This document shows, piece by piece, positions 28,461 to 38,048 of a stretch of 64,000 bases of DNA. The notes beneath the pieces are model-generated. The model searched no databases. It saw nothing but the letters and a program-made list of their open reading frames with translations, and was not told the DNA's origin. Numbering within the stretch: position 1 is the first letter of the stretch; every line of letters starts with the position of its first letter. A program made the position numbers and the translations under genes. Where the stretch lies: contig NZ_PDVP01000006.1 of NCBI RefSeq assembly GCF_002727065.1, positions 161,636 through 225,635 on the forward strand, read 5' to 3'. The DNA is from Zhengella mangrovi (GTDB lineage: Bacteria > Pseudomonadota > Alphaproteobacteria > Rhizobiales > Rhizobiaceae).

Positions 28461-29753
28461 TCAGCCCATGTAGGGGTACATGGGGTAGCGGCCGGTCAGG
28501 GCGACGACCTTGTCGCGAACGGCGGCCTCGACAGCCGCGTTGCCCTCGTCGGAGTTGGCGGCCTTGAGACCGTCGAGCACTTCCGAGATCAGGTTGCCGA
28601 TCTCGGTGAACTCGGCCTCGCCGAAGCCGCGCGTGGTGCCGGCGGGCGTGCCGAGACGGACGCCGGAGGTGACGAAGGGCTTTTCCGGATCGAAGGGAAT
28701 GCCGTTCTTGTTGCAGGTGATGTTGGCACGGCCGAGGGCCGCCTCGGCGCGCTTGCCGGTGGCGTTCTTCGGCCGCAGGTCGACCAGCATCAGGTGGTTG
28801 TCGGTGCCGCCGGAGACGATGTCGAGGCCGTTGGCCTTCAGCGAGGCGGCAAGCGCCCTGGCGTTGGCCGTGACATTGGCGGCATAGGTCTTGAAGCCGG
28901 GCTCGAGCGCCTCCTTGAAGGCCACCGCCTTGGCGGCGATGACATGCATCAGCGGGCCGCCCTGAAGGCCGGGGAAGACGGCCGAGTTGATCTTCTTGGC
29001 GATCGCCTCGTCATTGGTCAGGATCAGGCCGCCGCGGGGACCGCGCAGCGACTTGTGCGTCGTCGAGGTGACCACGTGGGCATGGGGCACCGGCGACGGA
29101 TGTGCGCCACCGGCCACGAGGCCGGCGATGTGGGCCATGTCGACCATCAGGTAGGCGCCGACGGAATCGGCGATCTCGCGGAAGCGTTTCCAGTCCCAGA
29201 CGCGGGAATAGGCCGTGCCGCCGGCGATGATGAGCTTCGGCTTGAATTCCTCGGCCTTGGCGGCGATGTCGTCCATGTCGAGGCGGTGATCGTCCTGGCG
29301 CACGCCGTAGGAGACGACGTTGAACCACTTGCCCGACATGTTGACAGGGGAGCCGTGGGTCAGGTGGCCGCCGGAATTGAGGTCGAGGCCCATGAAGGTG
29401 TCGCCCGGCTGGAGCAGGGCCAGGAAGACGGCCTGGTTCATCTGCGAGCCGGAATTGGGCTGGACGTTGGCGTAGGCGGCGCCGAACAGCGCCTTGGCGC
29501 GCTCGATGGCCAGCGTCTCGGCGACGTCGACGAACTGGCAGCCGCCGTAGTAGCGCTTGCCCGGATAGCCCTCGGCGTACTTGTTGGTCATGATCGAGCC
29601 CTGGGCTTCCAGAACCGCGCGGCTGACGATGTTTTCAGACGCGATCAGTTCGATCTCGTGACGCTGGCGGCCCAGTTCGTCGCGGATGGCGCCAAAGATT
29701 TCCGGATCGATCTCTTCCAGCGGTGCGGAAAAGAAAGCGCGCGTATCGGACAT
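28461..29753 (-). CDS. glyA: serine hydroxymethyltransferase
   Basis: PLP enzyme interconverting serine and glycine and charging tetrahydrofolate with one-carbon units. The 430 residues have the active-site Lys in [15 protein letters not shown] (near residue 235), [14 protein letters not shown] and [13 protein letters not shown]. The ATG at 29753 follows GAAGGGA; the longer upstream frame is not family-like. It is upstream of nrdR and the riboflavin genes, the usual alphaproteobacterial order. Confidence 0.97.
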   Translation of the reverse strand: MSDTRAFFSAPLEEIDPEIFGAIRDELGRQRHEIELIASENIVSRAVLEAQGSIMTNKYAEGYPGKRYYGGCQFVDVAETLAIERAKALFGAAYANVQPNSGSQMNQAVFLALLQPGDTFMGLDLNSGGHLTHGSPVNMSGKWFNVVSYGVRQDDHRLDMDDIAAKAEEFKPKLIIAGGTAYSRVWDWKRFREIADSVGAYLMVDMAHIAGLVAGGAHPSPVPHAHVVTSTTHKSLRGPRGGLILTNDEAIAKKINSAVFPGLQGGPLMHVIAAKAVAFKEALEPGFKTYAANVTANARALAASLKANGLDIVSGGTDNHLMLVDLRPKNATGKRAEAALGRANITCNKNGIPFDPEKPFVTSGVRLGTPAGTTRGFGEAEFTEIGNLISEVLDGLKAANSDEGNAAVEAAVRDKVVALTGRYPMYPYMG

Positions 29754-29895
29754 GCTGTGTGGTCCCTTCCTGTCAATCGGCCTCGGGAGAAGCGAGAGCG
29801 CGCCATAACACACATTCTCGCCGTCTGCCACTTGCCCTCGCAGCAAACGACCGGCGCTTTTTCAACGCTCCCGACGTGAACTCTATCCAACGAAA

Positions 29896-29924
29896 AACGC
29901 CGCTCCGGATGGCGAAGCGGCGTT
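29896..29924. terminator. stem-loop between ldtP end and glyA start
   Basis: AACGCCGCT pairs with AGCGGCGTT around an 11-base loop, with an A-run before it (29893-29897) and T-rich sequence after it. Read on the minus strand it sits 40 bases downstream of no gene end but inside the glyA upstream region, so it may belong to the glyA leader; as a terminator it would suit plus-strand transcripts. Confidence 0.45.
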
Positions 29925-29963
29925 CCTAATCCTTTTTGCGACGCCCATGGCGCCGGCTGCTTC

Positions 29964-31217
29964 TCAGAGGGCCGAGGAGAGCTGCAATTCGTCGACGCCG
30001 TCGCGGCCGTAGATGTCATCGCGGAAGTGGACGACGCCGTCGCCGGTCGACCAGGCCGAGATGTAGGTGAAGTAGACCGGGACCGGCGTGGAAAGCTGGA
30101 CCGGCGTGCTCTCACCGGACTTGATGGTCGCCTCGAAGCGCTGGCGGTCCCAGCCGGCGGTATCGCGCAGGAGCCAGGTGACGAGGTCGCGCACGTTCTG
30201 GACGCGCACGCAGCCGGAGCTCTCGAAGCGGGCCAGCCGGCCGAAGAGGCTCTGCTGGGGCGTATCGTGCATGTAGGTCGCGTGCGGATTGGGGAAGTTG
30301 ATCTTCACCGACGCCATGGCGTTGATCTTGCCGGGATCCTGGCGCAGGCGATAGCTCACGGCCTCGTCCGTCGTCCAGTCGACCGTTTCCGGCGGAATCT
30401 CGTTGCCGTCCGGGCCGAAGATGCGGATGTGGTTGCGCGTCAGGTAGGTCGGATCCTTGCGCATCAGCGGGATGATGTCCTTGCGGATGATCGACTTCGG
30501 CGCGTTCCAGTAGGGATTGATGATGACTTCGTTGATCTTGGAATTCAGGATCGGGGTCTGGCGATCGACCTTGCCGACGATGGCGGTATGGCGCGACACC
30601 ACGCGGCCGTTCTCCACCGCCTCGATCTGGGCGGCGGGAATGTTGACCATCACGTAGCGGTCGCCGAGGAAGCCGGACATGGAGCGCAGGCGCACCAGGT
30701 TGGTTTCCAGCTGGCCGAGACGGACGGCCGCCGACACGTTCATGGCGGCATAGGTGTAGCGGCCCATGACACCGTCGGACGGCAGGCCGTGACGGGCCTG
30801 GAACCGCTTCACGGCGGCATCGACATAGGTATCGAAAGCCGGGGAAATGCCGGCACGGGTCGACAGGTCGCCCGAGATCATCAGGCGGCGGCGCAGGGTC
30901 TCGACGGCCGGATCGACTACGCCGATCTTGAGCTTCTGCGTCGCCGGAACCACCGGCCAGCCACCCTGGGAGACAATGTTGCGATACTGCTCGATGGCCC
31001 GTTCGACGTAGGTGACCGTCTCGGGATTGAATACCGGCAGGTTCGAGGCAACGCGGCCATCCTGGCTCGCCCGGGCATCGAACTCGGTATCCCAGTTGCC
31101 GCGCCGCGGCGAATCGATGATCGCGCGGATCAGGTCCTCGGCGCGCGCGGAGCCGCCAAAGGCGGACAGCGTTGCCGCACCGGCACCGGCTAGAAAGAAG
31201 CGGCGGCTGGTTGCCAT
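29964..31217 (-). CDS. ldtP: L,D-transpeptidase (YkuD domain), LdtP-like
   Basis: Periplasmic peptidoglycan 3-3 cross-linking enzyme of the YcbB-type layout. 417 residues: a twin-arginine-like signal (SRRFFLAGAGAATLSAFGG) ending near residue 26, a peptidoglycan-binding segment (FDTYVDAAVKRFQARHGLPSDG), then the YkuD domain with catalytic motif HDTPQQSLF and SSGCVRVQN (Cys near residue 345). It lies downstream of the MarR regulator at 31513, matching the ldtR-ldtP pair of Liberibacter and Sinorhizobium, where LdtR activates ldtP. The gene symbol rests on that synteny. Confidence 0.92.
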   Translation of the reverse strand: MATSRRFFLAGAGAATLSAFGGSARAEDLIRAIIDSPRRGNWDTEFDARASQDGRVASNLPVFNPETVTYVERAIEQYRNIVSQGGWPVVPATQKLKIGVVDPAVETLRRRLMISGDLSTRAGISPAFDTYVDAAVKRFQARHGLPSDGVMGRYTYAAMNVSAAVRLGQLETNLVRLRSMSGFLGDRYVMVNIPAAQIEAVENGRVVSRHTAIVGKVDRQTPILNSKINEVIINPYWNAPKSIIRKDIIPLMRKDPTYLTRNHIRIFGPDGNEIPPETVDWTTDEAVSYRLRQDPGKINAMASVKINFPNPHATYMHDTPQQSLFGRLARFESSGCVRVQNVRDLVTWLLRDTAGWDRQRFEATIKSGESTPVQLSTPVPVYFTYISAWSTGDGVVHFRDDIYGRDGVDELQLSSAL

Positions 31218-31300
31218 GGTCTCATTCCCTCGTCATCCAGGTCGTTCCGGAACCCGCGATTGCAGGCCGGGAGTATGGGAGGGCAGAGATTGCACGTCAA

Positions 31301-31310
31301 CGTTAACAAA
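31301..31310. promoter_or_regulatory. CGTTAACAAA element upstream of ldtP
   Basis: The 10-mer CGTTAACAAA lies 84 bases before the ldtP start codon. The same 10-mer in the same orientation occurs at 32130-32139, 99 bases before the ldtR start. It contains the palindrome GTTAAC. A shared operator, possibly for LdtR itself, is inferred; it has not been matched to a published site. The rest of the 295-base gap (31218-31512) holds only the palindrome at 31457-31484. Confidence 0.45.
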
Positions 31311-31456
31311 GCGCCAAGGTTGTTTCCAACCGTCGCCTTCGCGCGAGCCATGACAAGCCCCAGCCACCCTCTCCAAAGCCGATGGCACGGGATTATGGCC
31401 TGATTGTGAGCGCTGCGGCGGCGAGGCCGGCCGGCCTCGTTCCTTTCAGGCAAAAC

Positions 31457-31484
31457 GGACGCCGGGGCATGCCCCGGCGTCCGC
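31457..31484. terminator. 28-bp perfect palindrome after ldtR
   Basis: CGGACGCCGGGGCA is followed immediately by its exact reverse complement, giving a 14-bp stem with no fixed loop. It stands 29 bases after the ldtR stop codon. On the minus strand it is followed by GTTTTGCC, a short T-run, so it most likely terminates ldtR transcription. Confidence 0.75.
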
Positions 31485-31512
31485 TCGCAAGTGATCCTGG
31501 AGGTCGAACCGC

Positions 31513-32031
31513 TTACATGCGATAGGCGATGGTGTCGTTCCAGAAGCGGTCCAGCCGCTGCAGGGCACGGTTCATCTGGCGGAACTCGTCGGCGCCGATA
31601 CCGCCGACCTGCTCGATGGAGCCGATATGACGATGATAGAGCCCCGACACGATGCCGGCGATTTCCTTGCCCTTGGGCGTGAGGCTGACGCGGACCGACC
31701 GGCGGTCGACACGCGAGCGCTGGTGATGCAGGAAGCCCATGTCGACCATCTTCTTGAGGTTGTAGGAGACGTTGGATCCGAGGTAGTAGCCGCGGGTGCG
31801 CAGCTCGCCGGCGGTCAGCTCGCTGTCACCGATGTTGAAGAGCAGCAGGGCCTGGATGGCGTTGATGTCGGAGCGGCCATTGCGCTCGAACTCGTCCTTG
31901 ACGACGTCGAGAAGCCGACGATGCAGACGTTCGACCAGATGCACCGATTCCATGTAGAGCGAATGGATCGCGTTTTCGGAGATGTCGACGGTTTCCGGCT
32001 GCCGGACAGCAGCACGACGTGCATTGTTCAT
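31513..32031 (-). CDS. ldtR: MarR-family regulator, LdtR-like
   Basis: 172-residue winged-helix dimeric regulator. The N-terminal dimerisation helices contain HSLYMESVHLVERLHRRLLDVVKDEF; the DNA-binding part is LTAGELRTRGYYLGSNVSYNLKKMVDMGFL, with the wing RSRVDRRSVRVSLTPKG. LdtR of Liberibacter and Sinorhizobium is a MarR protein encoded beside the L,D-transpeptidase gene it activates, and the same layout here supports the name. The ATG follows AGAAGGCAAG. The 160-base upstream gap is AT-rich and contains the element at 32130-32139. Confidence 0.85.
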   Translation of the reverse strand: MNNARRAAVRQPETVDISENAIHSLYMESVHLVERLHRRLLDVVKDEFERNGRSDINAIQALLLFNIGDSELTAGELRTRGYYLGSNVSYNLKKMVDMGFLHHQRSRVDRRSVRVSLTPKGKEIAGIVSGLYHRHIGSIEQVGGIGADEFRQMNRALQRLDRFWNDTIAYRM

Positions 32032-32129
32032 TGTTTCTTGCCTTCTGTTTGACGCCTGGCGACTTGTTTTTATCCGTCACCTTGGCCCGAACATTATCGA
32101 AGGCGATTAAAATCCGACTTAAAAGCTTG

Positions 32130-32139
32130 CGTTAACAAA
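32130..32139. promoter_or_regulatory. CGTTAACAAA element upstream of ldtR
   Basis: Second copy of the 10-mer found at 31301-31310, in the same orientation and at a similar distance from the start codon of its gene. The surrounding stretch (32090-32150) is the most AT-rich of this neighbourhood and also contains GATTAAAATC and CTTAAAAG. It is a candidate autoregulatory site for LdtR. Confidence 0.45.
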
Positions 32140-32191
32140 CCCTTGCAGCCAGCAGAAGCATGCTTTTGGACAATGAAAGGTTAAGCCGGCC

Positions 32192-32617
32192 TCAGGCCTG
32201 CTCGCGGCTGCGGCGCAGCTCGATCCAGATCAGGAGGCGGAGAAGCAGCAGCGCCGCCAGTATCGCGACATGGGCGATGACGAGCAGGTCGGCACGGCCG
32301 AAAAGGCCCGGATAGACGGCGTGCATGACGATTTCCGACGCCGCGCAGACGAACCAGATCACCGGCCCCCAGGACGCCGGCAACCAGAGACCGACGGCGG
32401 CGAAGGGGTAAAGGACGGCGAGGCAGACACTGGCGACCTGCCAGTGCATGGGCATCAGGTCGAAGCGCCAGGCGGGGCCCGGCTCGAGCCCGATCAGGCG
32501 CAGCCAGTAGGCCAGGCCGTACCAGATCGAGACAACGGACAGGACGCGCATGAAAATGACGTAGGTCTGCTCGGCCCGGGACGGCTTGAACAGCGGTGGC
32601 TGTGTCGCGGCAATCAT
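32192..32617 (-). CDS. DUF6163-like four-helix membrane protein
   Basis: 141 residues with four predicted membrane helices (about 20-42, 58-80, 85-105 and 112-135) and a short charged C-terminus (IELRRSREQA). It resembles a membrane family conserved in Rhizobiales whose function is unknown. The start overlaps the upstream hydrolase gene by 4 bases, so the two are co-translated. Confidence 0.75.
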   Translation of the reverse strand: MIAATQPPLFKPSRAEQTYVIFMRVLSVVSIWYGLAYWLRLIGLEPGPAWRFDLMPMHWQVASVCLAVLYPFAAVGLWLPASWGPVIWFVCAASEIVMHAVYPGLFGRADLLVIAHVAILAALLLLRLLIWIELRRSREQA

Positions 32618-33669
32618 GGCAGGACCAGTTCCGCCGTTTCCAGCGGGGCGAAATAGGCGTCGACGGCGGCCGGCGCGACGGCTTCGAGGGTGGCCGGCTC
32701 CCAGGCGGGCGCGTTGTCCCGGTCGACCAGCACGGCCCGGATGCCCTCGTAGAAGTCATGCCCGGTTAACATGCGGTTGACGATGCGATATTCCATGCGC
32801 ATGCAGTCGTCCATCGACAGGTCCGCGCCAAGCGCGAGCTGGCGGAAGGTGACCAGAAGCGACGTCGGCGAGCGCCCCTCCAGCGTGGAGAGCGTGCGGG
32901 TGGCGAAGTCTTCCCCGGCATCCGCCCCGGCCCGCAGGCCGGCCACCAGGCTATCCAGGCTCGGCGCCGCGAAATGGCGGTCGATGGCGGCGATGGTCGC
33001 GGCATCCGTTTCCGGTTCGGGACGGGCGGCGAAGCGCGCCAGGGTGGCGTCGGCATCGCCGCTGTCGCACAACGCCTGAAACAGGGATTCCATGTCATCG
33101 GAGGCCACGGCGTGGGTGGCCGCCCCCATGGCCAGGGCGTCGCCCTGCTTCACCCGTTCTCCGGTCAGGCCCATCCAGATGCCCTTGCAGCCCTTCAGGC
33201 GCGGCAGGAAATGGCTTCCGCCGACATCGGGAAAGAAGCCGATGCCCACCTCCGGCATGGCGATCACGCCCTTGTCACCGAAGACACGGTGGCTGCCGTT
33301 CATCGACACGCCGCAGCCGCCGCCCATGACGATGCCGTCGATCAGGGCGACCCAGGGCTTCGGAAAGCGGTGAACATGCGCGTTCAGCCGGTATTCCTCG
33401 TGGAAGAAGCCGCTGAGGACCTTTCCCTCGCGGCCCGCGCGGTAAACGTCCATGATGTCGCCACCGGCGCAGAAGGCCCGGCCCTCGCCGCGGATCACCA
33501 CAAGCCGGATCGCGTCGTCGCCCTCCCAGGCCTGCATCGCCCGGGCCATCGCCTCGACCATGGACAGCGTCAGGGCGTTGAGCGCCTTGGGCCGCGTCAT
33601 GGTGATGACGCCGGCCTTGCCCAGCTTTTCAAAGCGGATCTCGTCGCCGCCGCCGAAGTCGATCTCCAT
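32614..33669 (-). CDS. 3-hydroxyisobutyryl-CoA hydrolase (enoyl-CoA hydratase/isomerase family)
   Basis: Crotonase-fold enzyme of valine breakdown, releasing 3-hydroxyisobutyrate. The 351 residues have the oxyanion-hole segments GRAFCAGGDIMDVYRAG and GIVMGGGCGVSMNG, then the hydrolase-type catalytic stretch MPEVGIGFFPDVGGSHFLPRL and a C-terminal ECH_2 extension, which separates it from simple enoyl-CoA hydratases. The ATG at 33669 is preferred; an upstream ATG at 33705 would add 12 residues. Divergent from hemB. Confidence 0.9.
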   Translation of the reverse strand: MEIDFGGGDEIRFEKLGKAGVITMTRPKALNALTLSMVEAMARAMQAWEGDDAIRLVVIRGEGRAFCAGGDIMDVYRAGREGKVLSGFFHEEYRLNAHVHRFPKPWVALIDGIVMGGGCGVSMNGSHRVFGDKGVIAMPEVGIGFFPDVGGSHFLPRLKGCKGIWMGLTGERVKQGDALAMGAATHAVASDDMESLFQALCDSGDADATLARFAARPEPETDAATIAAIDRHFAAPSLDSLVAGLRAGADAGEDFATRTLSTLEGRSPTSLLVTFRQLALGADLSMDDCMRMEYRIVNRMLTGHDFYEGIRAVLVDRDNAPAWEPATLEAVAPAAVDAYFAPLETAELVLP

Positions 33670-33808
33670 GCCGTGATGTCCCTCGCCCTTGCCTCGTATC
33701 GTCACCGGCTTACGTGGGGGCCCGGTTTTTTGTCAATGGCGCGGTTGCCGAGGCGGGGTTCCTGTGGTTCAACCAGCCAAAGATCCCTGATCCGGGAGGA
33801 CCGACATC

Positions 33809-34834
<1,026 letters not shown>

Positions 34835-34875
34835 CCGGCCCGCCGTTTCTTTCCGGCGGGTCCGGCGCGCACGCT

Positions 34876-35250
34876 TCAGGCAGCCCGGGTGCGGGTGCTG
34901 ATCACGGTGTAGAGGAAGATCACCATCGACAGGAGGGTGAGCATCGAGCCGACCTTGGCCAGCGTCTCGCCCTGCTGCGTCACCGCCATGACAATGCCCG
35001 GCACAATGGTCAAGACGCCGAGCAGGGCAACGGCATAGTGCACTTTCGCGAGCATCCGGCCGGCCGCGTCCGGAACAAGGTGATAGTAGACTCCGAACAG
35101 CCCCATGGTCACCCAGCCGATCAGGTTGAGATGGGCATGTGCACTTCGCAGCATGTGATCGCCGCTGGCCGACATGTGAATGCCCCAAGCCATGCCGACG
35201 GTGACCCACAAGGCCGCCGTTGCAAAAAAGAGAAAAGCCACGCCACGCAT
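34876..35250 (-). CDS. small heme-copper-oxidase-subunit-I-like membrane protein
   Basis: 124 residues with four predicted helices. The stretch SAHAHLNLIGWVTMGLFGVYYHL resembles the His-rich helices of cytochrome oxidase/NorB-type subunit I (H-x-H-x-N-x2-G-W), but the protein is far too short to be an oxidase. A heme-binding or assembly role is conceivable, with no direct evidence. The ATG at 35250 follows a strong GGAGGG. Convergent with hemB. Confidence 0.78.
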   Translation of the reverse strand: MRGVAFLFFATAALWVTVGMAWGIHMSASGDHMLRSAHAHLNLIGWVTMGLFGVYYHLVPDAAGRMLAKVHYAVALLGVLTIVPGIVMAVTQQGETLAKVGSMLTLLSMVIFLYTVISTRTRAA

Positions 35251-35581
35251 TATCCGGTCCCTCCGTATTTCGTTGTCACCGGAGAACAAGGGAATGCCGC
35301 TGACCCGGCACGCCGACCAGCACCTGCAGCAACGCCCCGGCACGCACGGCCGGCAGGCCTATTTCCCAAACCCTCCGAAACGTTAGAATTTTTTAGAACA
35401 GGCAAGAACGCAACCGACCGGGAATTGCGGCCCACAGAAAAGATGAATCACGGAAGCGCCATTCATGCTTCCCGGTACGGCCGGAGGCCGGGCGGCGGTG
35501 TGTGCGCCTTGAATACGCAGGCGAAAATTCCCATGTGACCTGTCAAGAGCACGACCCTTTCAGGACAGAGGCAGGACAGCC
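35251..35581. other. 331-base intergenic region with a TTAGAA direct repeat
   Basis: No gene is visible between the divergent small membrane-protein gene and the RDD gene. TTAGAA occurs at 35383-35388 and 35393-35398, one helical turn apart in an otherwise GC-rich stretch. The half-site resembles that of Irr-type iron control boxes (TTTAGAA with TTCTAAA), but the inverted partner is missing, so the match is weak. No convincing -10/-35 pair. Confidence 0.35.
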
Positions 35582-36073
35582 GTGGCACATTCGATGGACA
35601 GCAGCATTCGGCAGGCAGACCGGGATGGCCCCTACGCCGATCTCGAGGACTGGCACCTCTACGAAGGTGTGCGGACACGGCGCATCTTCGCCTTCCTGAT
35701 CGACTACGTGGTCATCCTGCTGCTGATGATCCCCTTCGCCATCCTGGTCTTCTTCCTCGGCATCGTCACGCTCGGGCTCGGCTGGATGCTGTTTGCGGTC
35801 TTCGGCCCCTTCGTCGCGCTGACCTACGTGTCGATGACGCTCGGCGGACGCCGGCAGGCGACCGTCGGCATGCAGATGATGGGCATCCGCCTGGCCCGGC
35901 TCGACGGCCTGAGGGTCGATCCGCTGCTGGCCATCGTGCACACGGTTCTCTTCTGGGCATTCAACGTGTTCACGTCCGGCCTCATCCTGCTGGCCACGCT
36001 GATCCTGGACCGCAAACGGACGGTACACGACCTGCTGCTCGGCACGGTCGTCGTGCGCGAGCAGGCGCTTTGA
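35582..36073 (+). CDS. RDD family membrane protein
   Basis: 163 residues with three to four helices. The RDD-type Arg/Asp positions appear in RRIFAFLIDYVVILLLM (first helix) and in ATVGMQMMGIRLARLDG and LDRKRTVHDLLLGT at the end. Family function is poorly known; ion transport has been proposed for some members. The start is GTG at 35582 after AGGCAGGACAG; an ATG at 35594 is possible. Often next to hemB and bpt in Rhizobiales. Confidence 0.88.
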   Translation: MAHSMDSSIRQADRDGPYADLEDWHLYEGVRTRRIFAFLIDYVVILLLMIPFAILVFFLGIVTLGLGWMLFAVFGPFVALTYVSMTLGGRRQATVGMQMMGIRLARLDGLRVDPLLAIVHTVLFWAFNVFTSGLILLATLILDRKRTVHDLLLGTVVVREQAL

Positions 36074-36164
36074 CCGCCACATCCGTCCGCGACAATCTTC
36101 CCTCGCCATCGCGGGCCTGACGTCCTAAGGTGTCCGCGGACGACTTCTCGCCCGCGGACTCTGC

Positions 36165-37982
36165 ATGGCCGATTTCCATACCTTTGCCACGTTTGCCATC
36201 ATCGGCCTGACCGTCATCGCCTACGTGAGCGACCGCTTTGCGCTCGAATCGGTGGCCATCGGCTCGCTGGCCGCCTTTCTGGCGCTGTTCGCGGTCGCGC
36301 CTTACGAGAACGCGGCCGGTCAGGCGATCGGTCCGGAGCAACTGGTGGCGGGCTTCTCGAACCCGGCGCTGATCACCGTCATCGCGCTGCTGATCGTCGG
36401 CCAGGGCCTGTTCGCCACCGATGCCATGGACAAGCCGGCCCGCATGGTGGCCAAGGCCGGCGGCGCCTCGCCCTTCCGGGCGACGCTGATCACGCTGCTG
36501 GCGGCGGCCGCCCTGTCGGCCTTTCTCAACAACACGCCGGTCGTCGTCATCTTCATCCCCGTCATCACGGTGCTGGCCGCGCAGCACGCCTTTCCGGCCG
36601 CGCGCGCGCTGATGCCGCTGTCCTTCCTGTCAATCCTGGGCGGCATGACCACGATCATCGGGTCCTCGACCAACCTGCTGGTCGCCGGTGTGGCGCAGCG
36701 CAACGGGCACGAGGTCGGCTTCTTCGACATCACCGGGCCGGGCCTGATGCTGGCGGCGGCGGGAGCCGTCTACATCTTCTTCATCATGCCGCGCATCCTG
36801 GGTCGCGGCTCGGGCGCCGGCGAAGAACGCCGGCGGGCGGCAGGATCGCAGTTCATCGGCGAGATCACCGTGCGCGCCGGCCACCCGTTTCTCGGCATGG
36901 AATCGCGCGCCGGCCTGTTTCCGCGCCTCAAGGACCTGATGCCGCGGCTGATCATCCGCCGCGGGCTGGAGTTCGTGCCGCCGTTCGAGGACATGGTGAT
37001 TTCCGAGGGCGACCGCGTGGTGGTGGCGGGTACGCGGCGGGCCTTCATGAACGCGCTGGCCCGCGGTTCGGCAACGCCGTCGACGGGCGAGGACGCGGAA
37101 GACGGCCCGCGGGTGAAGCCGGGGCCGGCCTATCACATCGCCGAAGCGGTGATCACGCCGGGATCGCGCCACGCCGGGCGGACCGTGCGCAATGCCGGCA
37201 TCCAGTCCACCCACGGCGTGGACGTGCTCGGCATCCAGCGCAAGAGCCGCATGGGCCGGGCGCCGCTGGCCGACATCCGGCTGGAACCGGGCGACACGGT
37301 GCTCGTCGGCGCCGACGAGGAACACCTGCGCTCGATGCGCGACAGCCACGACCTGCTGCTGCTGGAATGGTCGGCGCAGGCGGTGCCGCAGCGCCAGAAG
37401 GCCTGGATCGCCTTCGTCATCTTCGCGCTGATCGTGCTGAGCGCAGCCACTTCGCTGGTGCCCATCGTCGCCAGCTCGGTGATCGGGGCGGCCGCCCTCA
37501 TTGCCACGGGCTGCCTGACGCTGCAGCAGGCCGCGCGCGCCTTCGACCGGCAGATCTTCCTGCTCGTCGGCTCGTCGATCGCCGCGGCGACCGCGCTGGA
37601 GCAGACCGGCGGGGCGCGACTGATCGCCGAAACGGCGGTAACAACCATGGCCGGCCAGGGTCCTGTCGTGCTCCTTTCCGGACTGTTCCTCGTGATCGCC
37701 ATCCTGACGAACTTCCTGTCGAACAACGCCACGGCGGTGCTGTTCACGCCGATCGCGCTCGACATGGCGGAACGGACCGGGCTGCCGGTGGCTGCCTTCA
37801 TCGCCGCGGTCATCTTCGCGTCGAACGCATCCTTCGCCACGCCGGTCGGCTACCAGACGAACCTGCTGATCATGGGCCCGGGCGGCTACCGCTTCTCCGA
37901 TTTCGTCAAGGCCGGGCTGCCGCTTGTCCTGCTGATGTGGTTGACGTTCACCGCCATCGCGCCATGGTATTACGGACTGTGA
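36165..37982 (+). CDS. SLC13-type anion permease with TrkA-C domains
   Basis: 605-residue inner-membrane transporter of the ArsB/NhaD/DASS superfamily. The first half has SAFLNNTPVVVIFIPV and GGMTTIIGSSTNLLV. The cytoplasmic middle (about 215-400) holds two RCK_C/TrkA-C regulatory domains (FEDMVISEGDRVVVAG; IRLEPGDTVLVGA). The second half repeats the signature as FLSNNATAVLFTPIAL and FATPVGYQTNLLIMGPGGY. Substrates of this subgroup include sulfate and dicarboxylates; which one applies here is not determinable. Confidence 0.92.
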   Translation: MADFHTFATFAIIGLTVIAYVSDRFALESVAIGSLAAFLALFAVAPYENAAGQAIGPEQLVAGFSNPALITVIALLIVGQGLFATDAMDKPARMVAKAGGASPFRATLITLLAAAALSAFLNNTPVVVIFIPVITVLAAQHAFPAARALMPLSFLSILGGMTTIIGSSTNLLVAGVAQRNGHEVGFFDITGPGLMLAAAGAVYIFFIMPRILGRGSGAGEERRRAAGSQFIGEITVRAGHPFLGMESRAGLFPRLKDLMPRLIIRRGLEFVPPFEDMVISEGDRVVVAGTRRAFMNALARGSATPSTGEDAEDGPRVKPGPAYHIAEAVITPGSRHAGRTVRNAGIQSTHGVDVLGIQRKSRMGRAPLADIRLEPGDTVLVGADEEHLRSMRDSHDLLLLEWSAQAVPQRQKAWIAFVIFALIVLSAATSLVPIVASSVIGAAALIATGCLTLQQAARAFDRQIFLLVGSSIAAATALEQTGGARLIAETAVTTMAGQGPVVLLSGLFLVIAILTNFLSNNATAVLFTPIALDMAERTGLPVAAFIAAVIFASNASFATPVGYQTNLLIMGPGGYRFSDFVKAGLPLVLLMWLTFTAIAPWYYGL

Positions 37983-38048
37983 CACGCGCCGTCGCCGCGC
38001 AGAAATTTCCTTTGGCGAATGGCGTGCCTGATATTATCCTCCACCAAC

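Noticed and set aside
26784..29846. FMN riboswitch in front of the riboflavin genes
   Set aside because: The genes follow glyA and nrdR directly, with gaps of 4 bases or overlaps. No leader with the RFN-type conserved helices is visible.
34838..34863. Terminator after hemB
   Set aside because: The CCCGCCG/CGGCGGG hairpin has no T-run on either strand, so it is not listed as a terminator.
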